Shown piece after piece: positions 12,809-24,215 of a stretch of 64,000 bases of DNA. A program made the position numbers and the translations under genes. Origin of the DNA: Porites lobata. Taxonomy: Eukaryota; Cnidaria; Anthozoa; Scleractinia; Poritidae. Location of the stretch: NCBI GenBank assembly GCA_942486035.1, contig CALNXK010000079.1:1373001-1437000 (forward strand), given 5' to 3'. Every line of letters begins with the position of its first letter. Position 1 is the first letter of the stretch. Below the pieces are notes generated by a model. The model saw only the letters and a program-made list of their open reading frames with translations, was not told the origin of the DNA and searched no databases.

Positions 12809-13052
12809 CCAAGGGCCTGTTTCTCGAAAGTCCCAGTAACTTTTCGGCCCCGAAATCAAATATTTATAAAAAAATCTTAAGAAAACAAGCGCGGATCCCA
12901 GCTTTCAAACCAGTTCATTTTGATGACAGTGTTCGTTGACAGTTTTATCATATTATCTGCAAAACTAGTTTTCTACTATCGAGACCTCGATCTTGAAACT
13001 GCAGCTTTTCGGGCCCGTTAATTATCGAGACTTTAGAGAAACGGCCCCCAGG
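12809..13052. mobile_element. MITE with GGGCC-GTTTCTC-AAAGTC inverted ends
   Basis: The left end AAGGGCCTGTTTCTCGAAAG (from 12811) and the right end, read on the opposite strand as GGGGGCCGTTTCTCTAAAGT, are imperfect inverted copies. The ends are about 240 bp apart and nothing between them codes. The class is not determined. Confidence 0.6.
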
Positions 13053-13191
13053 ACCGAGACATAGGAGGTCAATGATCATCAATTGATGATCTCTGAGTTC
13101 TTTAATAATTCATTTTGTAACGTTGAAAATAAATTGAGGCTTAAGCTTGACAAGTCCTTAAAATAAGAGGGGCCAAGTATCCCCTTTAATT

Positions 13192-14270
13192 GCGGTGTGC
13201 GACAAACGCAGACTGCAGACTTGCAGACCGCAGACCTGCAGACTTGCAGACCTGCAGACTTGCAGACTTGCAGACTTGCAGACTTGCAGACTTGCGGACT
13301 TGCAGAGACGTTCGGAACTCACGGGGAGGGGGGATAATTGCCCCCGCAGGTTCAATCCCGAGGAGGCACTCTAGTAACTCGCGCGTATATTAAGGAAAGT
13401 ACTTACAGTTGTAATATACAGTCAGTATGGCAGAAAAAAATCTCGATTTGCTTGAACAGGGGCCGCGAGGAATCGGTAGGTAATGATGACGTGATGAAGA
13501 CAGAAAATTTCGAAGGGACCGGTCAGGTAGATTTTGTGACATTTATTGTGCACTCATACTTCGATACTCTTTTGCGTTACTTGTTATCAGTGACATTCTG
13601 TGGAGCAGTTGGTTCAGTGAAAGTTATGGACCAAAAGACACTCGTTAAGCGCAGATGAAGTTATAAGGTGCGTACAACCGTGTGTATAGAAACACTTGGA
13701 GATTTTACCAGACACGAGTTCACAAATCTTTGATTGGAAACCTTGCCAGACACTCTTTCTCTCTCTTTGACCGGAATAAGACTCAGCCCGAAACAAGCAA
13801 GACGAGTGAACAACGGCTAGCTTATCACTAGCAGAACGATGGACGATTACAGAAATTCGCCGACAATCAAATTCTGTGCTGACTTATTTCCTGCTCACAG
13901 ATGTCCTTCCGTTTTAAAGCCGCTCGATGATCCCACCCGTCTTCTTCTTCGCTGCTCTCGCTGAAGTTTAGGTCACCGTTCTTCCGATGTTAAGTCTTCC
14001 ACGGCAAGGATTTCCAGTCACCTGTCGAATCGGGCACTGTTGTGTTTGCAGCCCGTTAGCGCTGTTGTTTGCCTCAGACATACTTTGCGATTCGCCAACA
14101 GTAAACAGAGGATGAATAAAATTAGTCCAAAGCCCTGTCACAAAAAAATGTAGGTCTGCAAATCTTCGAGTCTGCAAGTCTGCTAGTCTGCAAGTCTGCA
14201 GGTCTGCAGGTCTGCAGGTCTGCAGGTCTGCAGGTCTGCAAGTCTGCAGTCTGCGTTTGTCGCACACCGC
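13192..14270. mobile_element. 1.08 kb foldback element with satellite-like arms
   Basis: Both ends begin GCGGTGTGCGACAAACGCAG when read inward. They pass into an array of an 8 bp unit (GCAGACTT/GCAGACCT), about 100 bp at 13206-13302 and about 110 bp in inverted orientation at 14153-14255. A 7 bp direct repeat TTTAATT flanks the element exactly (13185-13191 and 14271-14277), which shows it moved as one unit. The 0.85 kb centre has no recognisable transposase. Long inverted arms made of short tandem units are typical of foldback-type elements. Confidence 0.8.
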
Positions 14271-14277
14271 TTTAATT

Positions 14278-17200
14278 GTCGTTTACTTTTCATTATTTCT
14301 ACACATAAATTAGTAGCTTCATGCAATTTTTTATCCATAAGAACAGTCAGTGTTAAGCTGTTTTCAGTATCTGCTCATTTTCTATCTTGAGAAATTCTCA
14401 ACTTGAATCTGACGTTTGCCGTTTGCCGTATACGTGCCGCTAAAACTCTCGAGTATACGGCAGTTTTAGCCGAACACGACACTTTGATAAATGGCAAATA
14501 TAAAATGACAGGAGTATAACTGCTATACTGGCACTGCAGTCAGCGGCTTTTTTGCCTGCCATCTTATGATATAGTGTATTTAATATATCGTATTTTCACT
14601 GTAAAGTGGAACGGTTCTGGATCAATAATAGCCGAATTTACTTAAAGGGCTTGCTCAAGGTATTTTCATTCACTTTGCCTTTTATCGCCAAATAAAGGAT
14701 AGAAAAACTATTTTATAACAAAATCACCGCAAAATAACAGCTGTAGATGATTCCTGTGATCTTTGTGAGTCACACCTTGGTTTTTTATATTTGCTCTTGT
14801 GAAATCTTTTTCATTACAAACAGTTGTTAGGATATTTCAATAAATTCTGACATTGTTGGTCAGAGATGAAATTGCCTAAAATAGAGTGTTAAACTAATGT
14901 GTATATTGTCGCACAGGAAATCTATTTATGACCATTATAAATTAATGTCTTCGTTCATGTGTGACCACGTTATAAATGTTAAATGAACAGCGATGATAAA
15001 AACAGTCAGTCGGGCCAACATTTTGGTCCGATGAGACTCAAAAGTTGACTGATCTGTCTCGCGTGAAAAAAAAAACATAATAAAAAAATAAAATAAAATA
15101 TTGTCAGGTCATCTTTGATGAAGAAACAGGAATAGTTTGCACGCAATGAAATGAGAAATTATTCAGTTTCTAAACACTCAATTGGAAGACTTTTTTGTCG
15201 ATTGTGATATCTAGAACAACCAAGGTTCTCTAATTTCGGGCATCACCAAAACAGAATCTAATAGTTTTATTGTACCTCGTTTTGTAGAAAATAACGAAAG
15301 AAAAAAAATCAAAACAAAACAAAAAACACACACACACACACATCGTCGCACCGAAAACAGTTTGACATTACTATTGTAAACCATCCATTGCGTGCTCAAC
15401 CTACACGGCTTATTCATGGAGTAAACTGCTTGCAGATAACAAATTTCTAGGTTGCAGTGATTTCCAAAATGAACTGTAGGCTCTTAGCCAGTGAAAAGAC
15501 AGATAGTACAATGTATATAAATAAATTAGCTAACTGGAGTACATTAATAGTCTATCGGTATAACACAGAAGATTCATCTTATCAAATCTGCTGATAAAGT
15601 AAATTCAAAAAGCTCATTCGATAAAAACCTAATAATTGTGTTTCAATTCCAAAGACCGAGCACTGCAGTTTCCGCTTTTCAAACTGAACTAACCCCTTCA
15701 TTTGTCCATACGATTATAAAGGTTGATCGTCAGGGGTATATGAGTTCCTTCAGTCTCACCAGTGAATAACTAATAACATGAAAACACACTAATTTTGTCT
15801 TGAATCAGTTAAATTTGTAACTTTGTATGGGTACCTGCGGATGTCGATTTCTTAGCGCGTTTTCCGTCAAATCGTCGGTATAGTCGCATATCATGCGATC
15901 AAGAATTGTTTTGAGTGATAACGCTACTAGCGAGCTCAGCGCTCTTACAACGACAATGGAAACGAGAAAATAAGCAAAACAAAAACTCTGAAAGTGCAAC
16001 ACACTCTCTGGAAGGTTTCTTGGCGTCATTGCACGACTAACTTTGTTTTAATTTCTTAAAGATCGTCGCTTCATCTAGAACGATCGTCGCGACTTCGATT
16101 TCGTACGAAAAACCCATACAGAGGCTTAAATTTTTTTCATCTTTCTTTTGAGAACTCATTAAGATTTATCGTTACGTAACTCTTAGAATAGTAAAAAAGC
16201 TTTCAACCCTTTGCGCTGCTTATCTTTTAATCATGCAGAGACCTCGGTTTAAAATTGTTAGCGAGCACTCAGTTGTTCCTTATTTGAGGGGAAATATTAA
16301 ACCGCAATCGTCGGATGCAGAATGGACTTGAAAATTCTACTTAAACTCAGCGATTTAAATTCCGCTATTTCATTCTTCAGTGAGACTGAACGTTTATTTG
16401 CCAAAAAATCCATCACACCAGTTTATGACCCTTAAACAAAGGAAACATGTTTTCCGTGTAAAAACGTGCGCTGCATTATAACGGAGAACAAAACGGGAAA
16501 CAAGCAAAAACACATGCCGTCACGAGTCACCAACCCTTTTCAACAAGACCGCCTTTTTTTAAACACGAACAATACAGACCTTAAGAGGGTTGAAAACAGA
16601 TGGTCTTGTTTTCACGCTCACATCAAAACATTTCCATTTCGCGTTGTGAAAAAGCAGCTCGATACGCTGTTGTGCAAAACTTCACAGCAAAAACTTCACA
16701 TCGAGTAACCGCGGTGGTGTAAAACGTACCACATATATAGTATTGCCTCAAATACTCTCCTGCTCGTCATTTTAGGAAACAATTACTATCAAAGCCAACT
16801 TAATGGCCTCTTATTATTGCATTTTTGTAATTGCGAGACACTCCTTTAACTCGGAAAAACAACCTTTTGGCTGCTTGCCCTGACAAACAGCGGAATGAAA
16901 AACATGTTTTTGAGTTTTAGGAGGCAAACCGAAAAAGCCGCCCTACCATGCAAATTAAGAAAAACAACCACAAAAACAACAAAATTCAATTGGCCATTTG
17001 TTATCAAAGCAACGCCTGACGTAGATATTCCCAGATATTAATTTGAAAATGCATTTTTCCCTTCTCTTCGTTAACACGCTTTTCACACAAAAAGGCTGAT
17101 TCAACGGTAATGGATCCTCTGAGTGCAGAAATTTGAAGAAAGCTAGTCCCTCGAGAAAGAGGCAACAGCATGAACGTCATACTTCAAAGACCCATTTTGC

Positions 17201-17337
17201 GTCTTTCTTACAACAACAGCGACATTCCTAGGGTAAAATGTATTTCTCGGGGAGGAAGAGAAAAGAACTTGGAAACGAGGTCGAAATTTGAACGCACTGG
17301 CTAAGATGACTCAAGGTACGTTGGAAAGGGGGGGCCG
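14278..17337. other. Non-coding stretch, no gene recognised
   Basis: AT-rich DNA with a short CA run near 15327-15342 and homopolymer tracts. No open frame with a recognisable domain or splice pair was found. Confidence 0.4.
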
Positions 17338-17995
17338 AAACGTGCAATTGTTGCAAAACTAGACTTGCTACAAGTCAACCTCTCATAAGTTCTCAAAAAC
17401 GAGCGAAGCGAGCTTGAATGAGGTTGCGCAGGATAACCAACCAGGAAAAAAAAATTACAGGACTCTTAAAAAGTCTACGACGAAACGAGTTGAATTGCCA
17501 TGTTGTGCCGGTCTTGCAAAAAAACGTCAGGTTGTTGTAAGTTGCGAAATCTTGTTGCAGAAGGTAGAGAGTAGTTCTACTTTTTGTAACAAAACCTGTA
17601 CAACAGTGGCAGATCCAGGGCCGGGAGGCTCCCCCTTATTCTTAGACCAAAATGAGGCCCGAAGGGCCAAAAAAATATTTTTTTTGAGACCGCCATCCCC
17701 CTCTATCTCAGGGTCTGGATGATGACCGGGCACCCCCCCTTATCTGAAGGTCTGGATCCGACACTGTACATGTTGCGCGTTTAACCGGTTAAAACAAACT
17801 TGTTGTAATTCCTGTGTATGGCGTGACTCTTACGTAATTTTATCCAATCAGAGGTTAGTATTCACGCAACTTGCAACAAGCTGATTTGTTGCAAGACAGG
17901 CTTAAACGTGGGTGGTCAAACGCGCATCACTTTTCAACTCGTTTTGTAGCAATGATGCAAAACAAGTTGCACGTCAGTTTTGTTGCCCGTCTTAC
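17338..17995. mobile_element. Degenerate foldback element rich in TTGTTGCAAG motifs
   Basis: The left part contains acgtgcaattgttgcaaaac, cgaaacgagttgaa, gtcttgcaa and aagttgcg. The right part read on the other strand contains the same landmarks in the same order. The arms are diverged and interrupted by a smaller element at 17605-17766. Ends are approximate. Confidence 0.4.
17605..17766. mobile_element. Small nested MITE
   Basis: The left end AGTGGCAGATCCAG and the right end, reversed, AGTGTCGGATCCAG form terminal inverted repeats 162 bp apart. Both are followed inward by a run of C or G. The bases gtaca lie near both outer edges and may be the target duplication. Confidence 0.5.
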
Positions 17996-18202
17996 TTTTA
18001 AGTGGTGTGGTTAGTGCTGGCGGCCGGCAGCAACCTCGTCCCCATGGGCTTCTGGGTTTTTAAAATGCCGGCGGAACTAACCTGAAATCAGGCCCAATTT
18101 TAGAAGCTTCCATAAGCGGAATGAAAATAGACCCTGATTTCAGATTTCTGCGAACCAGGAGAATTCCTTTGCAAAAAGCATTTTCTGACAGAATACAAGA
18201 AC

Positions 18203-20218
18203 AACTGTCATCTACACACAGATGATAAATTTCCTTTATTTTCGGAAAATTTCAGCGCCTGGTAATACGAACATTTCTTGTCTTGTTCATTCCTTTTTCG
18301 CCAATAAATATATACAATATAAAATCATTTAACTCTGCATGAAATTACCTCAACCTCCAGTACCAGTACCGTAGCTATAGAAGTTTGTAACGAAAACAAG
18401 ATGGACTATACCCAAATACATATTCAAATACTAATTTTACTACCATCAGTTATTAAACGAAAGGGCAATACAAAACGAAGCGGCATTCTTCTTGCCATAC
18501 ATTTAAGAACTGATAAGTTTCATTACTGAGTTAATATTGAACTGACATTAAACCTTGTCCTCCTAGAGTCAACTTTGACGATATGTGGCGCAGTTATAAC
18601 TTCCCATGGTCTTTGTTTTTCCTTCGGTCTACAAACGAATCAGCGAAGATCACCATCTAACTGCGACAGACAGGCTACGCTGTGTTCTTTCGTCCTCAGT
18701 CAGATCATAGCAAGTGTTTTAAATGAATGATTTCTACGAAATCAGTGCGGTATACCTATTTGCTGAACGTCGAAACTTGTTCTCGAACTGAAATCGGGGC
18801 TCCATAATTAACCTGAAGAGACCTAGCAGAAGAGTCTGAAGTGATGATCATGTGAATTATAACTTGTGCCGCATGGAGAATTAGAAATTTCCAACGTTGT
18901 TTTCGACGCTACAAAATGCAGCGGTCGAGCTTGCCGGTGTTGACATGTAAAGCACACTGACTGCCACAATAAATATGCTTGACTCTTTAATTAACAGCAA
19001 CAAAACCAAACCGGAAGCGTCTTGGGTATAGGCTTGTCTCAGTCCTACCGGGACTGAGAAGCTGGACTTCAAGGTATCTTCAAGTGTCACCTGCACTATC
19101 GGCGCCTGCTTTCAGTTTATAGATAAGTTCCTTTATGTAGTTTCGCTTCTGCGCGATCTTTTCAAATCAAAACCAGTCAGTTTTCCGTATGGGAAAGGAG
19201 AAGTCCGTGATTGGATCCTGGCAAATCAGAAAGTGTATTTTGTTAGGGTTAGAGAGACGTTTTCACTACATATGTGACAAAACAAGTTTAGCTCTCTGAT
19301 TCATGATTGGCCTTTGGTAACCCTTCGATTTGACAACGACTACATCGAGTGTCAGTGCGACTTGCTTGTGATGAACTCGAGAAGGCTTGCTGTAAACCGC
19401 GCAACGCAGTGCAACGCATCGCAACCCAACGCGACGCAATGTACCAACTTCGAGACCTAGATACATTTAACACCAAAGCAAAATTCTGTTCAAAATCAAA
19501 ATCAGATTTGACTTAATCTTTGTAAAGTATACAAGAAATTTTTCAATCAAATTTAGCTCATTCAACCTTTGTGTAAGTAAAATCAACACTTAAAATCGTC
19601 CCCGTTTTAAACTCCTTTCGAGTTATTAAATTCAAACTGTACTGAACATCATTTTATCTTTATGGGCAAGGTCAGCTTCAGCACACATTTGCTTTGGTCA
19701 GCCATCTGCTGGAGGATTCACAATAGACCTTTCACGCCAAACTTTAACAGCGAAGCGTTAAGTCAGCCTATCTTCTGAGAATTCTGCAGCAGTTAACGTA
19801 AACTCAAAGATTTCGAGCTGACATTAACGAAACTATGAGTTTAGAACCGGTTAACTGGCTAGGAAGAACTTGCCTCTCCTTGCCTAGGTCCTTTTTTCCC
19901 CAGAATTGACGCTTGGTCCCGAAAACAACGGGTCTTAAAAGGGATGAAGTTGTAACTGATCCCCGTAAGAAACAGCCAGGCTCCAAGACAGTATGGGCAG
20001 CGATAACCACATCCCTACCATCCGAGAGCCTGGAATAGACTACTTGTAGATGATACAAAACGGGACGATCTGCAACGACGAGTTAGAACAATGTAACTTT
20101 TCGTTGCGAATCATCCCGTGTAACATCAGGTCACAAACGTCGAACTTAAATGTGCCGAACCTAAAGTTACTACGCGATATTTGATCCGGGCCTAAGACGC
20201 ACAGCCAATTATATCACG
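18203..20218. repeat. Intergenic duplication block, copy A (without insertions)
   Basis: From aactgtcatctac to ccaattatatcacg, this block is collinear with 39839-42776 and 55401-58385. It lacks the hAT-like insertion present in the other two and so shows the empty site at about 20092. Short open frames (18881-19096 minus, 19804-20058 minus) are interrupted in the sister blocks and are not supported as genes. Confidence 0.8.
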
Positions 20219-20612
20219 TGGCCTTGACTATTTATCCCGATCATGATTCATTAAGCAATGTACCCCGCTCGGGCTACAGTACAACACGTGATCAAAGCAT
20301 GGTGGAAAGTGGTGTGACAGAAGGCGGGAAAAACACTGCCAGTTTTCCTTTTCATGAATGAACACAACAACTTGAACACAAACACGAAGCTTCAAGCTAC
20401 AAAGCAACGATTTTTAAAGTCATCCCCGAAGAGAAACAGCAGCTAGTGGAGGAAGAAGATGCAGATGATATAAGGAAAGTACTTTGTAAATCATTCATTC
20501 AGTGGTTTTAAGAATTAAATTTGTGTTGTTATAACTACCGAGTGGACTGTTTTGATTCGCTCCCGTTATTCTTTTGTTGCTGTTGAAGAGAAAGTCTAGA
20601 AGTATAACAAAA

Positions 20613-20787
20613 CACTTAATGTCAGGTCCCTTGGGAAACCAGTTAGTATTGTTTTCCCTCGAGTCCTGATATTTCCAATTATTGTTTTCCCTCGAGTCCT
20701 GATGTTTCTCTCGACTTCGTCTCGGGAAACATCAGGACTCTCGGGAAAACAAAACTAACTGTTTCCCTCGGGATCTGACATTAAGTG
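20613..20787. mobile_element. 175 bp palindromic element
   Basis: It starts CACTTAATGTCAG and ends with the inverse CTGACATTAAGTG. Internal GGGAAAC and AGTCCTGAT blocks are also mirrored, so nearly the whole element can fold on itself. The same element sits at 34643-34817 in the paralogous region. Confidence 0.7.
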
Positions 20788-21444
20788 TAAAATATAAGTC
20801 GAATTATGACTTGATATGACTTGTAGGAGAAACAAATTCCGAAGTTTAATAGGTACGCAGTGGCTACAACCAGGCGTTGTCAGTTGATAACAATCGAAGC
20901 GGTTACAGAAAAAGAAAGCGATTGTTATCGATTGACCAAAATAATCAGTAACAAGCATTATTATTCATTCAAAATATTTCCCCGATTCTGATTGGCTAAA
21001 AGCACACGTTTAATTCACCATAACCAGTTACTGATGACCAAATTTGGAAGAATTTTGTGTTTAACGAGGAAATGACATGAACAATGCAACCTTCTACAGA
21101 TTAATGAACCGTTAACCGAGAAGACCTGGGGACGAGGCTGAGTTGTTTGGGTTCTGAAAACAAAAATGGCCGACACTTCACTCGTTTCAAGAGTAAGTGC
21201 TGCAGCTGGAACTAGGCGAAGTTATAGTTAAAAAACATAGCAAAAACAGCAAGAAGACAACTCGGAGGGCGACATTTGCTATTTGGAGAATATTTGCTGA
21301 GCTGGACAAACCTAAACGTACACTATCGAAGATGAACTGAAAATCGATGGATTGATGGAGGTAAGCATGTTTTAGCTATGTTTTTAAACTAGGAATTATT
21401 TTGAGTGAATAATAAAACAAATATTGAATTCGGCTTTCGTATCA

Positions 21445-21516
21445 TATGAAGAATTGTGGCGATCTCGGAGGGTGTTATCCGCCTAACACCATCCTCGATC
21501 TCCATAATTCTTCATA
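21445..21516. repeat. 72 bp hairpin repeat
   Basis: TATGAAGAATTGTGG at the left and CCATAATTCTTCATA at the right are inverted copies, with GATCTCGGAGGGTGTTA mirrored inside. A related hairpin with a different, GC-rich loop lies near 35960-36040 in the paralogous block. Confidence 0.6.
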
Positions 21517-22763
21517 ACATACTCAGCCTCATTCATTAACTGTTAAATAACTGATCCTGAGCAGTATGCGGTTCAGATATTCTGAAAATCTCGTAAACAA
21601 TTTTACTTCAGCCACTAGTCAAGAAGTAGTCTTTATGGCGTTCCAGTTGTGGTTTTGCTGTTTTCATAGATTCTGAGATGTCGATTTAAACCCCCCTGAA
21701 GAGGTGGCAGTTGTACTCCTCAGTGATAGTGGCGTATGTAAGGAGGCTCCACCCAGAAGGGGTACCTTTTAAAGGCTTCAAGAATATAAAAAGGTAAGCA
21801 TTTCACAAGTGTATAAAAGAGTAGGAAACCTGTTATTTAGGTCTGTAAAGGGACCTATAAAAGGGCTAACAAATGCATCTCACGACTATGAAAAAGACAA
21901 GAAACTTCCTATGGTTTAGTGATTTATTCATATTTGAAAGACGGTGTATGCACAGCAGATCTAAACTAAGTATGTGAAAGGGGTACTATTTGTCAATAGA
22001 ATGCATACGAAAGGGATACATTCTCACGTAAAAAGCTTTGTTGAGTGCCCCATTGCCCGAATTCAATTCGGCGCTGTCGACTGCATCTAAACCTTTTTGT
22101 CGTGTTACTGTTTTTGTTCTTAAACTTTTTTATGGATTGAAAGTATTGCACACTTTAACAACTCAATGATTCAAAAATACCGTACAAGCAACATCGCGTC
22201 AATTTTGAACTCCTTAAAAGACAAGTCTTTTCTGATAATAGGCGATAGCAATCGATATCAGAAATCGATACTAATCGATGATTGAAATCAATTGTTATTG
22301 ATTGGTATCGATTATCGGTTTATCAATAGACCACGCCTGATTATAATTAAATCAGTTCATCGCAAATTATGATTTGAAAGTGAAAAATACTGTTTACCAA
22401 AACAGAACAGAAAAACCTGAGAGTATGTCAGAGTTGTTCCTATAGCTTTTCCTGTTTACACATCCTGATCAACGTAAAGATCTCACGCAACAATTTATAA
22501 ATGATAAGAAAACTAAATATACTGATTTATATTTATTTATTTACTTATATGTTATAACTCACAAAGGTTTCCCATCACTGTGAAGAAAGAATAAATTAAT
22601 GTTTGGCCTCCTCAATCTGACGAATTAAGGATTTGATAATTTAAGAAACATCTTGAACTAGAGACTACAGTCAAGCTGGGGCAACGTTATCACCTCAGTC
22701 GCTAAGCAGAAAATAAACAGAAAACAATACAATTTCAAAAAAACCTCACGATAGTTTGTGTTA

Positions 22764-23513
22764 CTAGTTAGAGATGACCACCAAAGATTCTTTCTTTTCT
22801 CCAAACAATTTTCCGTCTTTGACAAAAGTCAGATCTCTGATAAATGACAACGTTTCTTCAACAAACTCTTTGTCCTCAGTATTACGAAAATTTTGTGTTT
22901 GCGTCAAGAAGTCGAGTAGCAGATTTCCTTCGATTGAATGCGGATCAAAGACCTCGGTGACATCAATTGAATATTCCTGGTCATGAACCTCAATCTTCCA
23001 TCCGTTTTTGTCGGCAATCTGGATCATTTTATCAACTACGTCGTAAATCTCACTGCCCACATGCCACTGCAGTTTTTGCTGCAGTTTTGACGCAACGTTA
23101 CAAATGAGATCTCGCCTGGACGCGATACAGATTATTTTTCCTTTACTGCTGAGTTCTTTTTCAAAACAATGCAGTAGAGCTTTCTCGATGTCTACAAAAT
23201 ATATGCTGTGTATGAAATGTATGATGTCGAAACTGAGGGGTTCTCTGTGGCTTTGTTGATACTCTTCAAAGGACTGCTGACAGATGTCAAAAGCCGTTTT
23301 CCCATCGTCTAGCGGACTTGGCAAATTTTCAATGGCTGCTTTGTACAGGCCACACGAACATAGGTTAGGTTCAATGGCTCGGTTGAAGATCTTCGCATTG
23401 TGCCCGAGGTCTGTCTTTATCAATTCTTCCTTGATCACTCTTAGGAAAGACAAATCGGTCTGCCCATTTCCACTTCCAATGCTTAAAATATTTAAGCTTC
23501 GTTCCTGGAGAAT
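22764..23513 (-). pseudogene. HNMT-like methyltransferase copy 1, 3' part
   Basis: This encodes the C-terminal 249 residues of the HNMT-like family, starting at the codon that follows residue 46 of intact copies. It retains SAM motif I (LSIGSGNGQTD), the acidic IEPN loop, and the C-terminal GNLLLDFLTQTQNF and DGKLFGEKKESL segments. The remaining 46 codons lie 8.3 kb away at 31801-31940, on the far side of a BEL/Pao element. The frame contains no stop, so the split is the only visible lesion. The 3' LTR reads toward this fragment. No ATG is available before residue 208 of the family numbering, so a useful protein is unlikely. Confidence 0.9.
23509..23513. repeat. Target-site duplication AGAAT (left)
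   Basis: AGAAT directly abuts the LTR start TGTGAG. The same five bases follow the other LTR at 31801-31805. Intact paralogs have this sequence once. Confidence 0.95.
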
Positions 23514-23548
23514 TGTGAGTTCCACAAACGGAACCCTGGTTAAAGCAC

Positions 23549-23554
23549 TTTATT
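23549..23554 (-). terminator. LTR polyadenylation signal AATAAA
   Basis: TTTATT on the plus strand is AATAAA on the element's strand. It lies about 35 bp before the LTR end and some 45 bp after a TATA-like sequence, as expected for a short R region. Confidence 0.5.
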
Positions 23555-23717
23555 CCCTGAATACTGCTTCCTGTACTTGCTCCAAAAATGTCACTTTAAA
23601 TATACAGTGTACGTGTCCTTATACTTATACTTGTACTTGTACTTGTACGTTGAAGAACTGTTTGCTCTTGCAGAAAAACAACAACAAAAAATGGCGCCTA
23701 GCTCTACCATGTGCTCT

Positions 23718-23744
23718 CCGGTCACATGACTATCATGTGACCGG
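23718..23744. promoter_or_regulatory. Palindromic M-box pair with ETS site in the 3' LTR
   Basis: CCGGTCACATGA and its exact reverse complement are separated by CTA, making a 27 bp palindrome with two TCATGTGAC (M-box or E-box type) half sites. The right edge continues into CCGGAAGTG (23741-23749), the consensus for ETS/GABP factors. It sits upstream of the TATA-like sequence on the element's strand, where LTR enhancers are expected. Confidence 0.5.
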
Positions 23745-24017
23745 AAGTGCGAACCAAAACGCAGATATGCAAAAAAAAAAAAAAAAAAAAGGGGAAAAAT
23801 AAAACAAATAGAATAAAATAAACTGACGACGGTCGGTAGTTACACCGGCCCCTAAATGAGAATGCACCGACAGCAATCTCATTTACAAACATAAGCTACC
23901 GACTGCAACTAAACACAACGTTATAAAGGAATGATTAGAATCACTGTTCATGACTATCAAAGCCAATGTTCATATCAACGTTCATTAAATCATCTCCTTG
24001 CACTGCTGCAAAGTCAC

Positions 24018-24215
24018 TTAAACTGGTCCTACTCTATCGGCCACTCCATCCATCTCCAGAAAACATAACTTTGTAACTGGGCGTGTAAGTATGGTGGTAC
24101 TGGCTGCGGTCACAGGTTCTCTTCTGTACCGTCGTTTGGCACATGTTGCTACTGTTGCACTTGTCTTCACCTTCGCTGCGCGCACCCACCCATCGCGGCT
24201 CGCAATAACTTCCAC
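24018..24215 (-). pseudogene. Out-of-frame tail of the BEL/Pao integrase polyprotein
   Basis: This frame carries the C-terminal continuation (EVIASRDGWVRAAKVKT type) that normally follows the QVGDLVLVADE segment at the end of BEL/Pao pol. Here it lies in a different frame from the main integrase frame, which instead ends at 24167 with an unrelated tail. A frameshift of one base (or two in the other direction) lies at about 24235-24250, next to a run of four identical bases. Confidence 0.65.

Larger units (their letters stand above)
23514..23844 (-). repeat. 3' LTR of the BEL/Pao element
   Basis: 331 bp, TG...CA bounded. On the element's strand it carries in order a T-rich start, an ETS and M-box palindrome, a YY1-like GGCGCCATTTT, an array of ACAAGT-type hexamers, a TATA-like TATATTTAAAG and an AATAAA. 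It matches the other LTR except for the A-run around 23771-23790. The purine-rich segment next to it (aggggccgg, reversed from 23845) is a weak polypurine tract. Confidence 0.95.

Noticed and set aside
15327..15342. Short CA repeat
   Set aside because: Only about eight units; not informative.
20391..20510. Possible exon remnant reading KATIFKVIPEEKQQLVEEED, also near 34430
   Set aside because: About 36 codons, no splice pair and no recognisable family.
21171..21360. MADTSLVS start followed by NSKKTTRRAT, faintly like Crypton/KIAA1958-type recombinase N-termini
   Set aside because: Interrupted by stops and frames in both copies; similarity rests on a handful of residues.
22774..22986. Plus-strand 70-codon frames (MTTKDSFF type) repeated at every methyltransferase copy
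   Set aside because: Antisense shadows; conserved only because the minus-strand gene is.
23284..23802. Plus-strand open frame of 172 codons across the copy 1 fragment and the LTR, and the related frame at 31390-31758
   Set aside because: Antisense shadow of the methyltransferase and LTR; the shared part is only LTR sequence with a hexamer repeat.
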